A stretch of 64,000 nucleotides of DNA from assembly GCA_019414545.1 (NCBI GenBank), contig DXLV01000005.1, positions 16,577 to 80,576 on the forward strand, written 5' to 3'. Shown here piece by piece: positions 1 to 8,835 of this stretch. The translations under genes and the position numbers were made by a program. The DNA comes from Collinsella sp. GTDB taxonomy: Bacteria; Actinomycetota; Coriobacteriia; Coriobacteriales; Coriobacteriaceae. The notes under the pieces are model-generated. The model searched no databases. It worked only from the letters and a program-made list of their open reading frames with translations, and was not told the DNA's origin. Position 1 is the stretch's first letter; every line of letters begins with the position of its first letter.

Positions 1-174
1 GTAGGTTTTGGCGGTAATTCCGAGGATAATAACCGCCAACGTTAGCATCCCAATGGCGGCAATCTTCACCCCGCGGATGCGAGCGTCTGCAAGGCCACGC
101 GAAGACGTGCCCTTCGTCTCATATCTGCTGCCATGTTGCGGCACATACTCGTCCCGCGATGCGCCCTTTCGCAC
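1..174 (-). CDS. Partial hypothetical membrane protein (N-terminal 58 residues)
   Basis: An open frame begins at a GTG at 174 and runs off the left edge. A CAGGAG-like ribosome-binding site lies about 6 bases upstream. The first 35 residues are polar and rich in Arg, Gly and Ser. They are followed by a hydrophobic stretch (about residues 37-57, IAAIGMLTLAVIILGITAKT) that looks like one membrane anchor, so the rest of the protein may be outside the membrane. I do not recognise the family. The start and the anchor are seen in the sequence; that it is a real gene is inference. Confidence 0.5.
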   Translation of the reverse strand, partial: MRKGASRDEYVPQHGSRYETKGTSSRGLADARIRGVKIAAIGMLTLAVIILGITAKTY

Positions 175-333
175 GTGGTCTCCTGACTGCTACCATTCAT
201 ATACGAGCAGCATAATACCGAGCAGGCATTTCTTACCGAAGACATTCAGTCGCGTTTAAGGTGTCTCTAAACAAAATACAGGCGTATCTATGCAAAAACA
301 CCGATTCTGTTGCGCATCTCCGCCCAAAACGCA

Positions 334-467
334 GTTGCGGTGAAATAGTTCCTGTTTGGGCGGTATTAGCCGATAAACAGGAACTATTCCACCGCAACTT
401 GACGGGGCTCTTTAGCAATCAACTAGGTGCCCGGGGGCACTCATTTAAGTCTGTCCCCAATGAGTGC
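334..467. repeat. Two-module hairpin repeat (copy 1)
   Basis: A 24-bp inverted repeat (334-357 with 375-398, one mismatch) is followed 38 bases later by a short hairpin with arms GCACTCAT/ATGAGTGC (437-467), whose loop contains CTGTCCCC. The second hairpin recurs almost exactly at 32562-32592, there too next to a long inverted repeat of unrelated sequence. It lies just past the pflA stop, so it may end transcription, but no clear T-run follows. Confidence 0.7.
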
Positions 468-469
468 TG

Positions 470-1288
470 CTAGCCGATGGCGTTTTTGAGTTCCGCACGG
501 CGCTTTTTCATGCCCGTCATGACTGCGTTGCGCAGCTCGGGCATGCGCGCGGTATCCATCTGAGGCACGCCCTCAAGCTTATAGGGAATCCCCAGCTGCT
601 CATACTTGACGATGCCCATCGTGTGATACGGCAGCATCTCCAGGCCGACCACGTTATGCCACGGGGCGATCAGACGACCGAGCGCCTCGCACTCCTCCAC
701 CGTGTCGGTAATGCCCGGCACCACCACGTGACGGATAACGACCTTGATCTTGCGACGCGCGAGCTCATCACCAAACGCCAGAATGCGTGCGGGATCGCAA
801 CCGGTCAGCTTCTTATGCTCGACGGGATCGGCGTGCTTAATGTCGAGCAGCACCATATCGGTCTCGTTGAGCACAGCATCGAACTTCTCGGGGTGGTTGG
901 GGTCAAACGCATATCCGCAGCTGTCAAGGCAGGTATGCACGCGACCATCGGGGTTGTTGTGCATGGCGCGGAATAGGTCGGCCAAAAACTCGGGCTGCAG
1001 GAGCGGCTCACCGCCGGACACTGTAATACCACCGCTGCGGTAAAACTCATGGTTGCTCTGGAACTCGTCCATCAGGTGCTCGACGGTCACCATGGTGCCG
1101 CCGTTAACCGACCAGGTATCGGGGTTGTGGCAATACGCACAGCGCATGGGGCAGCCCTGAACAAACACCACAAAGCGGATGCCGGGTCCATCGACCGTTC
1201 CCATCGTCTCAATCGAATGCACGCGGCCCAGGGCAAACGCGGAGTCCTCAGGACGAGCGTCCACACCCTCGAGCGTCATCTCAGCCAT
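470..1288 (-). CDS. pflA: Pyruvate formate-lyase activating enzyme
   Basis: A radical SAM enzyme that installs the glycyl radical on pyruvate formate-lyase, using S-adenosylmethionine and a [4Fe-4S] cluster in the cytoplasm. The cluster motif GCPMRCAYC is visible, with cysteines at about residues 46, 50 and 53. It is preceded by the usual TVDGPGIRFVVFVQG segment, and GGEP follows (TVSGGEPLL). The length, 272 aa, is close to the usual 245-265 aa. A GTG-free upstream extension of seven residues is possible (ATG at 1309), but the ATG at 1288 has the better purine-rich leader. Its substrate is presumably the split PflB pair encoded at 8525-10913, about 7 kb away and on the same strand. Confidence 0.95.
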   Translation of the reverse strand: MAEMTLEGVDARPEDSAFALGRVHSIETMGTVDGPGIRFVVFVQGCPMRCAYCHNPDTWSVNGGTMVTVEHLMDEFQSNHEFYRSGGITVSGGEPLLQPEFLADLFRAMHNNPDGRVHTCLDSCGYAFDPNHPEKFDAVLNETDMVLLDIKHADPVEHKKLTGCDPARILAFGDELARRKIKVVIRHVVVPGITDTVEECEALGRLIAPWHNVVGLEMLPYHTMGIVKYEQLGIPYKLEGVPQMDTARMPELRNAVMTGMKKRRAELKNAIG

Positions 1289-1474
1289 TCCCGCTACCTT
1301 GCCTCTCATTGGTTTTAGCTACATAAATGCCAGAGTCATTCTAGCCTATATGCTTGATGGCGAAACGGTTTAGCGGTCAATTGGATTGTCCTATTTGGCC
1401 CCATGCAAAAGCGGCAGGAAGGTTGTCGCAACCCGCCCGCCGCCGAGGCAATAGAAATCGATAGACGCCAGGCG

Positions 1475-2329
1475 TTACGCCTTGAGCGTGAGCACCGCGC
1501 CAAAGGCGGTCGGGCCGCAATGGCTCGAGATGACGCCGCCGACCTGAGTCCAGGTAACGTCCTTAAAGCCCAGGTCGTGCGCATAGACTTCCATGTCGTC
1601 GCGCAGCTCCTCGGAAAGGCCTACCGAATACGCCAGGCCAATGTGCGAGTAGTCAATCTCGCCCTTCGCAACCATGTGGTCGATAAAGGCGCGGGCGCAC
1701 TTGAGCATAGAGCCGCGGAACTTCTTGGTTGCCACGAACTTACCGCCCGTTACCTCAATGCAGGGCTTAATCTTGAGCAGGTGGGCGCCAAGGAATGCCA
1801 CGTTGGACAGACGACCGCCCGCCTTAAGAAAGGCCAGATCGGTGGGAACAAAGCCCAGCAGCACGCGGTCCATGACGGAGTTCGTAAATGCAAAGATCTC
1901 GTCGACGGTGGCATCGGGGTGAGCCTCGATATATTTGGCGGTCTCGACGGCAACGAGCGACTGGCCCACCGAGACAAAACGCGTATCCATGGAGAATACG
2001 TAGTCGCGGCCCTTAGCCGCAATCTTGGAGGACTGATGTGAGCAGGTCGTGGCCTCGGAATACGCGAGATGCAGAATAGTCGCGTCGGGCTGCTCGGCAT
2101 GGATACGGTCATACACGTGAGCAAAATCCGCAGGCGCGCAGCCACTCGTCTTAGGCATAACACCGAGCTCGTTGCAGCGCGAGTAAATCTCGAGCGGATC
2201 GATTGAACCATCTTCAACGGTCTCGTCACCAACTGTGACGTGCATGGGCACGCGCACGATGCCGTAGCGCTCGCAGAGCTCCGGCGTCACATCCGACCCA
2301 GACTCAACCACGATTACGTACTTGCCCAT
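1475..2329 (-). CDS. DegV family fatty-acid-binding protein
   Basis: A 284-aa protein beginning MGKYVIVVESGSDVTPEL. The family motif for the first strand, the PKTSGCAPADF segment and the later GGRLSNVAFL and KPCIEV segments are all typical of DegV. Family members bind a fatty acid and, in Firmicutes, act as FakB subunits that present exogenous fatty acids to the kinase FakA. No fakA is seen nearby. The open frame extends 37 codons upstream, but the ATG at 2329 matches the family N-terminus. Pathway membership is inference. Confidence 0.9.
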   Translation of the reverse strand: MGKYVIVVESGSDVTPELCERYGIVRVPMHVTVGDETVEDGSIDPLEIYSRCNELGVMPKTSGCAPADFAHVYDRIHAEQPDATILHLAYSEATTCSHQSSKIAAKGRDYVFSMDTRFVSVGQSLVAVETAKYIEAHPDATVDEIFAFTNSVMDRVLLGFVPTDLAFLKAGGRLSNVAFLGAHLLKIKPCIEVTGGKFVATKKFRGSMLKCARAFIDHMVAKGEIDYSHIGLAYSVGLSEELRDDMEVYAHDLGFKDVTWTQVGGVISSHCGPTAFGAVLTLKA

Positions 2330-2517
2330 TATTATCACGACCCATCTCGACATTGGCTTTTCAATACATGGCACGCGCCGCCGCACTGTTGCACAACGGC
2401 GGCAGAGCGCCAAAGAGACGCCGCCCCTTGCACACAACAAAGGACAGCGTCTCCCTGGAAAACTCCGTGCTTATTTAGGATTCTACACGGTTTGCAACAA
2501 TGTGTTACTTACTCCGC

Positions 2518-2546
2518 AAACGGTAGCTATACACGATAAACGGTAG
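2518..2546 (-). promoter_or_regulatory. Paired CTACCGTTT boxes upstream of the DegV gene
   Basis: AAACGGTAG occurs at 2518-2526 and again at 2538-2546, exactly 20 bp apart. Read towards the gene this is CTACCGTTT twice. Similar pairs occur upstream of several sugar operons in this window. Function is inferred from recurrence and orientation only. Confidence 0.45.
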
Positions 2547-2605
2547 TTCGCTGCGGCAACTGCGACACATTCCGCCCGGCAAGTCCAATCGTGCTCCACG
2601 CACGG

Positions 2606-4048
2606 TTAATGCGCGAGGCGGTAGAAATCCATCGACGCCGCACCCTCGGCATGCAACCCCATCGCCGAAACCGCCGGCGAATAGGTACGGCTCGTAAGTG
2701 CTGCCTCGCCGCCGTTGGCAAAAATCTCGACCATCGTAGTGTCCGAAAGCACGCGCAGGTCGCGAAGCTCGCTGAGCTCAATCGACCTCCGGTCTCGCCC
2801 ATAGCCTTCATTACCCATATCGAGGGTAAGCATCCCCTCCGCATAACGCACAAAGACACCCTTGCGGATTTCGAGCTCGACCATCTTGGCGCCCTCACAG
2901 GAAACCACAAGATCAAACAGGCGGCCCGGCTCCTCGACTGTCTCTCCGCCTACAGCACGAACGCAGCCGCCGCGCATCCTCTCAATCTCGTGCGCCGGCT
3001 GCTGGCAGAGCTTACCATCGCGCATGCTCAGCTCTCGCGGCACCGTCAACGCGCACTGCCACCCGCGCGCCACCGTCGGGTTTTCCGCCGTCGCATCGGG
3101 GCAACCCGACCATCCGATCATCAATCGCCGGCCTGCAGCATCCTCAAAGGACTGCGGAGCATAGAAATCAAAACCGGCATCGACCATCGGGGGCATGCCC
3201 TGCCCGACGATTTTAAAGCTCGGCGCCTCCCAATCGGCCTCGATGGGAAACCACACGCACTGATGCGGATTGCGGTAACGCCAACCATCGGCAGGCACAC
3301 CCTGCGGACAGCAAACGAGAATAAGCTCGCCATCGAGCTCAAACAGATCGGGGCACTCCCACATAAAGCCAAACTTCTCGCCCAACTCAATGCGCGTCGC
3401 ATAGCTCCAGTCCTCAAGATTGCGCGAGGTATAGACAAGCACGCAGCCACGGTCGTCTTTCGTACGAGCGCCCAGAACCATGTAGTAGATACCATCGTGC
3501 TCAAGGATCTTGGGGTCGCGCACGTGCGTACCGATATCGTCGGGGTAATCGACCGGTCCAACAGCTATGCGCTTCTCGCCCAATTCGTCGGGGTTCTCCG
3601 CAACCATATGAATCTGGTTTTGCTCACGACCCGTCAACACGTAGTCGTAATCATCGCGATCAAAATGCTTGACGTTGCCGGTATAGAAGTAGTGAATCTT
3701 GCCATCACGTACAAAGGCAGAACCAGAATACGCTCCGTTCGAATCCAAATCGGAATCGGGGAACAGCGCGGGGCCGCGATTCTCGTACGTCACAAAATCC
3801 TTTGTCGTCAGATGGTTCCAAAGCACTGGACCGCCATGCGCAGCATCGAACGGATCGTATTGATGATAGATGTGATACGTATCACCAATCTGAACCAAAC
3901 CGTTGGGGTCGTTGAGCCAGCCAAGCTCAGGCTCCACATGGAACAGGAGCCTATCGGGGTCGGACGCGATGCGACCCGCCGTCTCATCCTGTCCGGCACG
4001 CCACTGCTCATAGTCCGCGCGTGTCACCTTATTTTTTTGATTAAACAT
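2606..4048 (-). CDS. Glycoside hydrolase family 32 (sucrose-6-phosphate hydrolase-like)
   Basis: Hydrolyses beta-fructosides; next to a PTS permease the likely substrate is sucrose-6-phosphate or a phosphorylated fructo-oligosaccharide. All three GH32 signatures are present: WLNDPNG with the nucleophile Asp47, RDP at 177-179, and ECPDLF with the acid/base Glu231. The length, 480 aa, is normal, with an N-terminal five-bladed propeller and a C-terminal beta-sandwich (from about residue 340). No signal peptide, so cytoplasmic. It is the last gene of the operon GH32-EIIBC-GH32 and follows the EIIBC gene by about 100 bp. The two GH32 enzymes of this operon belong to clearly different subgroups. 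Confidence 0.93.
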   Translation of the reverse strand: MFNQKNKVTRADYEQWRAGQDETAGRIASDPDRLLFHVEPELGWLNDPNGLVQIGDTYHIYHQYDPFDAAHGGPVLWNHLTTKDFVTYENRGPALFPDSDLDSNGAYSGSAFVRDGKIHYFYTGNVKHFDRDDYDYVLTGREQNQIHMVAENPDELGEKRIAVGPVDYPDDIGTHVRDPKILEHDGIYYMVLGARTKDDRGCVLVYTSRNLEDWSYATRIELGEKFGFMWECPDLFELDGELILVCCPQGVPADGWRYRNPHQCVWFPIEADWEAPSFKIVGQGMPPMVDAGFDFYAPQSFEDAAGRRLMIGWSGCPDATAENPTVARGWQCALTVPRELSMRDGKLCQQPAHEIERMRGGCVRAVGGETVEEPGRLFDLVVSCEGAKMVELEIRKGVFVRYAEGMLTLDMGNEGYGRDRRSIELSELRDLRVLSDTTMVEIFANGGEAALTSRTYSPAVSAMGLHAEGAASMDFYRLAH

Positions 4049-4149
4049 CGCCGTTGACTTTCTCGTCTATGGGGAAGGACGCTCGACTCACACGAGTCGA
4101 ACGCCCTTCCTCAAATGGACTTATCCTCAGATTACACTGAACGGCTCAA

Positions 4150-5601
4150 CTAGAAGCTAACGTCGAAGCCAGCGCCAGCGCCCTCTTCATCGGTGGTCGG
4201 CACGCCCTTTGCCTTGTTGTAGGCAAAGATCAAGACGATTGGCACGATAAAGGCGATGAGATTGCCAGCCACATACCACACGAGGGTCTCGGGCGTGACG
4301 ATGAGCAGGCCAAGCACGCCGGTCAGACCCTGACCGATAGCGCGCACCTCAAAGAGCTTGACGAAGGCACCGCCGCAGCCTGCACCGATGCATGCGCAGA
4401 TGAACGGAATGATCGAATAGCGCATGTTTGCAGCAAAGATAGCGGGCTCGGAGATTCCGACCAGCGTCGGGATAAAGGACGACATGCAGATGTTGCGCTC
4501 TTTGGAGTGCTTCTTGTGAATGAGGTACATACCGATGGCGCCGCCGCCCTGGGCGATGATGGAAACCGACCAGATGGCCTGGATGTAGTTGAAGCCAGTC
4601 GTGGCAACAAGGTTTGCCTCGATACCCTGGATGAACTGATGCGTACCGGTAACGACGAGCGGCTGCAGGAACGCGGCGAAGACAAAGGCACCAAAGACGC
4701 CCATCCTGTTGTACAGGATATCGATTACGCCGGCGAGGACGTCACCGATCAGGTTACCGAGCGGGCCGAACACGGTGAACAGGGCGACGTTAGCAAGAAT
4801 CAGGGTAACGGTCGGGACAAAGACGAACGAAACGACCTCGGGGATGTACTTCTGGGCAATCTTTTCGACCTTGGCCATAAACCAGGCGGTCAGAATTGCA
4901 GGGAACACGCCGCCCTGGAAAGCAACCATGGGAATGGAGAGCGGACCAAAGTTCCAGTACTCAGCACCCGTCGGGTCCATAACGAACGTGTTGCGGTTCA
5001 TAAGGCTCGGGTGAACCATGACGATACCGACGAGGATGCCCAGGATCGGGTTACCGCCAAAACGCTTGACTGCGCTGTACATAACCAGGACAGGCAGGTA
5101 GTCGAACGTGGTGGCGATAATGGCAAAGAAGCTTGCGAGGTTCTTGAGGAACTCGCTGTGATCGGCGAGGCTGCCCTCCATGCCAAAGAGGCCGTTGGCA
5201 ACGATCAGCGACTTAAGGCCGATGATGATTGCAGCGCCGACGAAGGCGGGAATGATGGGGATAAAGATGTCCGAGAATACCTTGAGGACCGAGAAGAACT
5301 TGCCCTTCTTGTCCGCCTCGGCGCCCTTGACCTCGGAAGCGCTGATCTCCTTAACGCCCGTCAGAGCCATAAACTCATCGTAAACCTTGTTGACGGTACC
5401 GGTGCCGAAGATGATCATGAGCTGGCCGCTGTTGTACAGCACGCCCTTGACGCCATCGATGTTCTCGAGCTCGGCCTTGTTGTATTTGCTCGTATCCTTG
5501 AGCACCAGACGCAGACGGGTCACGCAATGCGTGGCGCCCTCGATGTTCTCCAGTCCGCCGACGTTGTCGACGACTTGCTGGGACACTGCCTTGTAGTCCA
5601 T
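4150..5601 (-). CDS. PTS EIIBC component, sucrose/trehalose (glucose superfamily) type
   Basis: Membrane permease that takes up and phosphorylates a sugar. The N-terminal EIIB domain has the HCVTRLRLVL motif with the phospho-cysteine at about residue 26. The EIIC domain (from about residue 100) has some ten hydrophobic segments and the motif GISEPAIFAAN. It ends at about 483 aa with no EIIA domain, so it must borrow EIIA from elsewhere. Sandwiched between two GH32 genes, it most likely carries sucrose or a fructo-oligosaccharide. I prefer the ATG at 5601, which has GGAGAGG in front, over the ATG at 5613. Confidence 0.92.
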   Translation of the reverse strand: MDYKAVSQQVVDNVGGLENIEGATHCVTRLRLVLKDTSKYNKAELENIDGVKGVLYNSGQLMIIFGTGTVNKVYDEFMALTGVKEISASEVKGAEADKKGKFFSVLKVFSDIFIPIIPAFVGAAIIIGLKSLIVANGLFGMEGSLADHSEFLKNLASFFAIIATTFDYLPVLVMYSAVKRFGGNPILGILVGIVMVHPSLMNRNTFVMDPTGAEYWNFGPLSIPMVAFQGGVFPAILTAWFMAKVEKIAQKYIPEVVSFVFVPTVTLILANVALFTVFGPLGNLIGDVLAGVIDILYNRMGVFGAFVFAAFLQPLVVTGTHQFIQGIEANLVATTGFNYIQAIWSVSIIAQGGGAIGMYLIHKKHSKERNICMSSFIPTLVGISEPAIFAANMRYSIIPFICACIGAGCGGAFVKLFEVRAIGQGLTGVLGLLIVTPETLVWYVAGNLIAFIVPIVLIFAYNKAKGVPTTDEEGAGAGFDVSF

Positions 5602-5646
5602 GTTCCTCTCCATTCCTTTTCTAAATCATAAAACGGTTCGTTGCCG

Positions 5647-7029
5647 CTACAGAGACGCGATCGTTGCGTTTGCGCACTTGAGCGCACCGTCGGTGACGGT
5701 AAGCGCCACACCCTGGCCCTGCTTGTTGCAGAAGCGAGCGTTGAGCGCAACGTCATCGACAAAGATGGTCGCGATGTCGTCGTCGACGACCAGACGCACA
5801 TGGTGAGTGCCCTCGCCCTTAAAGAACAACGGACGCTCGAGGCCCATGTTGTTGACCTGGAACCACGGGTACTGGGGAGCCGGCGTGAACTCGAGCTTGC
5901 CCTCGCGCAGGTTGGCGCGGAACTCATAGGCAAGACCGGTCTCGGCGTCCTCGGCGAACTTGACCGAGAAGCCGGCAGCGTTACCGCCGAGCTCAATGTC
6001 GGCATCGAGCAAGTAGGTGGAGCCGGCATCTGCGGCGAGCACCTGCTCGACCTTGCCCGACTCGCAGGAAAGCTCAAAGGTCTCGACTGCCTTAGCCTCG
6101 CCAAAGGCGCCAAGCATGCTGTCGGGGAGCTTGGTGCCGAGCGTTCCGTCGGCACGCTGAACGATCTCGAGGGGCATAAAGGTGCCACCCCATAGGTAAG
6201 AGCTGGGGTCGCCGCCCTCGTCACGCGTAGGAACCCAACCAAAGAGAACGCGACGCTCGCCATCGAATGCGGTGCGAGCGGCGTAGTACGCGCGGCCGTC
6301 GAAGGAGTCGTCAGCGGGGGTAATCCAAGGACCGTTGATGGACTTGGACATGCGGTAACGGGTCTTGTTGCCGTCGCTGTACTCGGAAAAGACGAGGTAC
6401 CACCAGTCGCCCATCTTAAAGAGATCAGGCATCTCAAACATGGTGTACAGGCCCGGGTTCCACCAGTCGCCCTGGAACTCCCAGTTGGTCAGATCCTTGG
6501 AGGTGAACTTGACCAGGCGGCCGGTCATCAGACGCTTGTCCTCGCCCACACGCGTGCCGAGGATGAGCATGTACTCTTCGTTCTCCTCATCCCAAAGCAC
6601 AAAGGGATCGCGCCAGTTGCGGTCATCGTAACCCTCCTGGGGCGGAAGCAGCGTCTCGGCGATGTTCTTCTCCCACTTGACGGCGTCGTCGCTCGTTGCG
6701 TGAAGAAGAACCTGCTTCATCAAACGTGCGCGGACCTTATCGCGATTGCAACCAGTGTAGAGCGCATGGTACTTGTCGCCCACCTTAAACACCGTGCCGG
6801 CATAAATGTACTGGTCGACTTCCTCGTCGCCGCCGCGCTCAAGGCTCTCGCCAAAGTCCTTGTAGTTGACGAAATCCTTGGTCGTAGCGAGTGCCCAGCC
6901 AAACGGCTCTCCGAAAGGTTCGGGGTTACGCGTGTCACGCTGATGATAGAGATAGAACGTGCCGTCCTCGCCGTACGGCATGATGTCGCCTACCCAAATT
7001 CCCTCAGGCTGGTAATACACCTTGTGCAT
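5647..7029 (-). CDS. Glycoside hydrolase family 32, divergent subgroup
   Basis: A second beta-fructosidase-like enzyme, 460 aa. The usual WMNDPNG motif is changed to WVGDIMPY, keeping the nucleophile position (Asp15). RDP (140-142) and EMPDLF with the acid/base Glu199 are intact. The very short N-terminus before the nucleophile and the DIMPY variant set it apart from standard invertases and resemble GH32 members next to PTS genes. The ATG at 7029 has AGGAAG in front; the GTG at 7047 lacks this. It is the first gene of the operon and follows three LacI-type operators. It has no signal peptide, so it is probably intracellular. Confidence 0.88.
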   Translation of the reverse strand: MHKVYYQPEGIWVGDIMPYGEDGTFYLYHQRDTRNPEPFGEPFGWALATTKDFVNYKDFGESLERGGDEEVDQYIYAGTVFKVGDKYHALYTGCNRDKVRARLMKQVLLHATSDDAVKWEKNIAETLLPPQEGYDDRNWRDPFVLWDEENEEYMLILGTRVGEDKRLMTGRLVKFTSKDLTNWEFQGDWWNPGLYTMFEMPDLFKMGDWWYLVFSEYSDGNKTRYRMSKSINGPWITPADDSFDGRAYYAARTAFDGERRVLFGWVPTRDEGGDPSSYLWGGTFMPLEIVQRADGTLGTKLPDSMLGAFGEAKAVETFELSCESGKVEQVLAADAGSTYLLDADIELGGNAAGFSVKFAEDAETGLAYEFRANLREGKLEFTPAPQYPWFQVNNMGLERPLFFKGEGTHHVRLVVDDDIATIFVDDVALNARFCNKQGQGVALTVTDGALKCANATIASL

Positions 7030-7074
7030 CCGAGACTTCCTTTCCACGACATACTAACTCGGTACAATGGCAAG

Positions 7075-7174
7075 ATATGTCAATCGTTTTCATATGTCAA
7101 ACGTTTTCATACCAATACGTCTTTTCGCAGTTCCAGTCGTCGGTAAACGGTTGACATATGCCGGCGAACGGTCA
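7075..7174 (-). promoter_or_regulatory. Sucrose operon control region: three LacI-type operators and paired ACCGTT boxes
   Basis: Three matches to one palindromic operator are present: ATATGTCAATCGTTTTCA (7075-7092), ATATGTCAAACGTTTTCAT (7092-7110) and GTAAACGGTTGACATATG (7143-7160). The same core, TGTCAAACGTTTACA, lies in front of the adjacent lacI gene (8241-8260). Overlapping the third site are AAACGGTTG (7145) and GAACGGTCA (7166), 21 bp apart, matching the shared box described in the findings. A single repressor for operon and regulator is a strong inference. Confidence 0.75.
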
Positions 7175-7212
7175 TCAGAGGCGTTTGAGGAATTCTTTTG
7201 GCACGGGATGAA

Positions 7213-8223
7213 CTACGCGGTTTTGCCCTCAATGAGTTCAACGGGGAGCTTGATATTCGATTCGGGATTATCGCCGTTAATAAGAGCGATGATGGATTGC
7301 GCCGCGAGCTCTCCGATGCGATCGATATCTTGACGTACGGTTGTTAAGTCAGGCATAAACGTCATAGTTCGGCGGGCACCATCCGCGCCCACGACCTTAA
7401 TATCGTCTGGAGCGCTCAAGCCGCGCTGCTTCATCACGTTGAGACAGATGGCCGCCATCGTATCGTCTCCCGCAAAGATGCCGTCAATATCGGGGTTCTC
7501 ATCGAGGATCTTCGCAACGACCGCGCCCTTTTCGTCGTCGGGCTTAACGAACTCAACCTCACGGACAAGCGCGGACAAACCGGCCTGCTCAACAACATCG
7601 AGGTAGGCATCGGTACGCTTATTGGCAGGCATGCGCATGCGGCTATTGCTGCGCAGGCACAGGATACGCCTGCAGCCGTCATCAATCAGACGGCGCGTGG
7701 CGAGCTCGCCAATGCCATAGCTGTCACTTGCAATCTGGACAGAGCCCTCGCCAAGATCGCAGTCGATGCCAACCAGGCTCAAGCCCATCTCGGCATATGC
7801 CTCGGCACCGATATTGAGGGAGTTGACGATGACGCCGTCGACCATATTGCGGCGGAGCATGTCAATATAGGAACGCTCAAGATCGGGTCGATTGGCGCTG
7901 TTGCACAGCAACATCTTAAAGCCGTTTTCCGCTAACGTGCGCTCGACCGCCTGCACAACCTGAGCATGGAACGGGCTGCTCACAAAGGGAACGATCATAC
8001 CGATAAGATTCAGGCGACCGTTGAGCATGGCACGGGCGATATCGTTGGGCGTATAGTTGATGCGCTCCATCGCGGCATGGACCTTATCGCGGGTCTCTTG
8101 GCTAATATAGCCGCGATTATTAAGCACGCGAGATACCGTAGTAGGCGAAACCCCCGCCACCGCTGCAACTTCCTTGATGCCAGGCTTAGCAGAATCCTTA
8201 GAACGAGCGCCCTCGCGAGCCAT
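7213..8223 (-). CDS. LacI family transcriptional repressor of the sucrose/fructan operon
   Basis: 336 aa. The N-terminal helix-turn-helix is clear (IKEVAAVAGVSPTTVSRVLN), followed by the LacI hinge region and a periplasmic-binding-protein-like effector domain. The ATG at 8223 is preceded by GGGGAGGG. It lies just upstream of, and on the same strand as, the GH32-PTS-GH32 operon. Operators of one sequence sit both before this gene and before the operon, which points to autoregulation and local control. The effector is probably a phosphorylated sugar from the EIIBC route (inference). Confidence 0.93.
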   Translation of the reverse strand: MAREGARSKDSAKPGIKEVAAVAGVSPTTVSRVLNNRGYISQETRDKVHAAMERINYTPNDIARAMLNGRLNLIGMIVPFVSSPFHAQVVQAVERTLAENGFKMLLCNSANRPDLERSYIDMLRRNMVDGVIVNSLNIGAEAYAEMGLSLVGIDCDLGEGSVQIASDSYGIGELATRRLIDDGCRRILCLRSNSRMRMPANKRTDAYLDVVEQAGLSALVREVEFVKPDDEKGAVVAKILDENPDIDGIFAGDDTMAAICLNVMKQRGLSAPDDIKVVGADGARRTMTFMPDLTTVRQDIDRIGELAAQSIIALINGDNPESNIKLPVELIEGKTA

Positions 8224-8240
8224 AGCACCCTCCCCCATCA

Positions 8241-8260
8241 ACATGTCAAACGTTTACATA
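8241..8260 (-). promoter_or_regulatory. LacI-type operator before the sucrose regulator gene
   Basis: ACATGTCAAACGTTTACATA is a near-palindrome centred on the CG. It matches the sites at 7075-7110, supporting autoregulation. Confidence 0.7.
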
Positions 8261-8363
8261 CGAACAAAGCATACCCCAACAACAGCGGGAAGACGGTAAC
8301 AGCACAAGTAAGTAAACGACTCATCCAAATAATTAGGAGAGTTCCGCCTAAAGGGTGACTACA

Positions 8364-8510
8364 CAGGACCCCCGCCGGGCCGCTTTGGGTTACTTTCCAA
8401 AACATTTCCGCAGGACGCAAAGGGCTCCGCCGCGCGAAGCGCGCAGCGGAGCCCTTTGCATGTCCGAGGACGTTTTGGAAAGTAACCCAAAGCGGCCCGG
8501 CGATCCTGCG
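8364..8510. repeat. Giant composite hairpin (copy 1), probable bidirectional terminator
   Basis: Outer arms of 30 bp pair perfectly (8374-8403 with 8472-8501). Inner arms of 14 bp pair perfectly (8417-8430 with 8446-8459). The tip, 8431-8445, forms its own GCGC-GAA-GCGC hairpin. The two internal-loop strands read TTTCCGCAGGAC and ATGTCCGAGGAC. Loops and tip recur in the element at 24648-24772 while both stems differ completely. It sits between the 3' end of the glycyl-radical gene and the start of the sucrose lacI. Confidence 0.85.
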
Positions 8511-8524
8511 GGAGTTAAACCCCT

Positions 8525-8776
8525 TTAGAACTTGTCATGGAAGGTACGCGAAATGACCTCGTCCTGCTGCTCCTTGGTGAGCGTGTGGAAGTTCACGGCA
8601 TAGCCGGAAACGCGGATGGTCAGCTGCGGGTACTTCTCGGGGTGAGCCTGAGCGTCAAGCAGCGTCTCACGGTTGAAGACGTTGATGTTCAGGTGGTGGC
8701 CACCCTTCTCGGCGTAAGCGTCGAGCATGTGGACCAGGTTATCGGCCTGAGTCTCGGAAACTTCAGAAACCTTCAT
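8525..8776 (-). CDS. Stand-alone glycyl-radical domain of pyruvate formate-lyase
   Basis: 83 aa, corresponding to the C-terminal domain of a normal PflB and similar to the autonomous glycyl radical cofactor GrcA/YfiD. The motif [11 protein letters not shown] carries the radical glycine (Gly58). [11 protein letters not shown] and the C-terminal ISRTF are also conserved. The neighbouring pflB ends just where this domain would begin, so the two proteins should form one active enzyme. An ATG at 8776 with a GGAGA site in front makes it a separate translation unit, 85 bp after pflB. It is presumably the target of PflA. In organisms with GrcA, PflB itself is full length; here the domain appears to exist only as a separate chain. 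Confidence 0.93.
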   Translation of the reverse strand: MKVSEVSETQADNLVHMLDAYAEKGGHHLNINVFNRETLLDAQAHPEKYPQLTIRVSGYAVNFHTLTKEQQDEVISRTFHDKF

Positions 8777-8835
8777 AATGTGTCTCCTTCGATCGATAGG
8801 CGTCGGCCGAAACCGGCGCGCTAATCAGTAATCGT

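Noticed and set aside
261..473. A 70-codon frame near the left end
   Set aside because: It consists mostly of the two arms of the inverted repeat at 334-398 and of the short hairpin at 437-467.
2591..4057. A 488-codon open frame opposite the GH32 gene
   Set aside because: The GH32 frame has all three catalytic motifs; the opposite frame has His/Arg/Ala-rich antisense composition.
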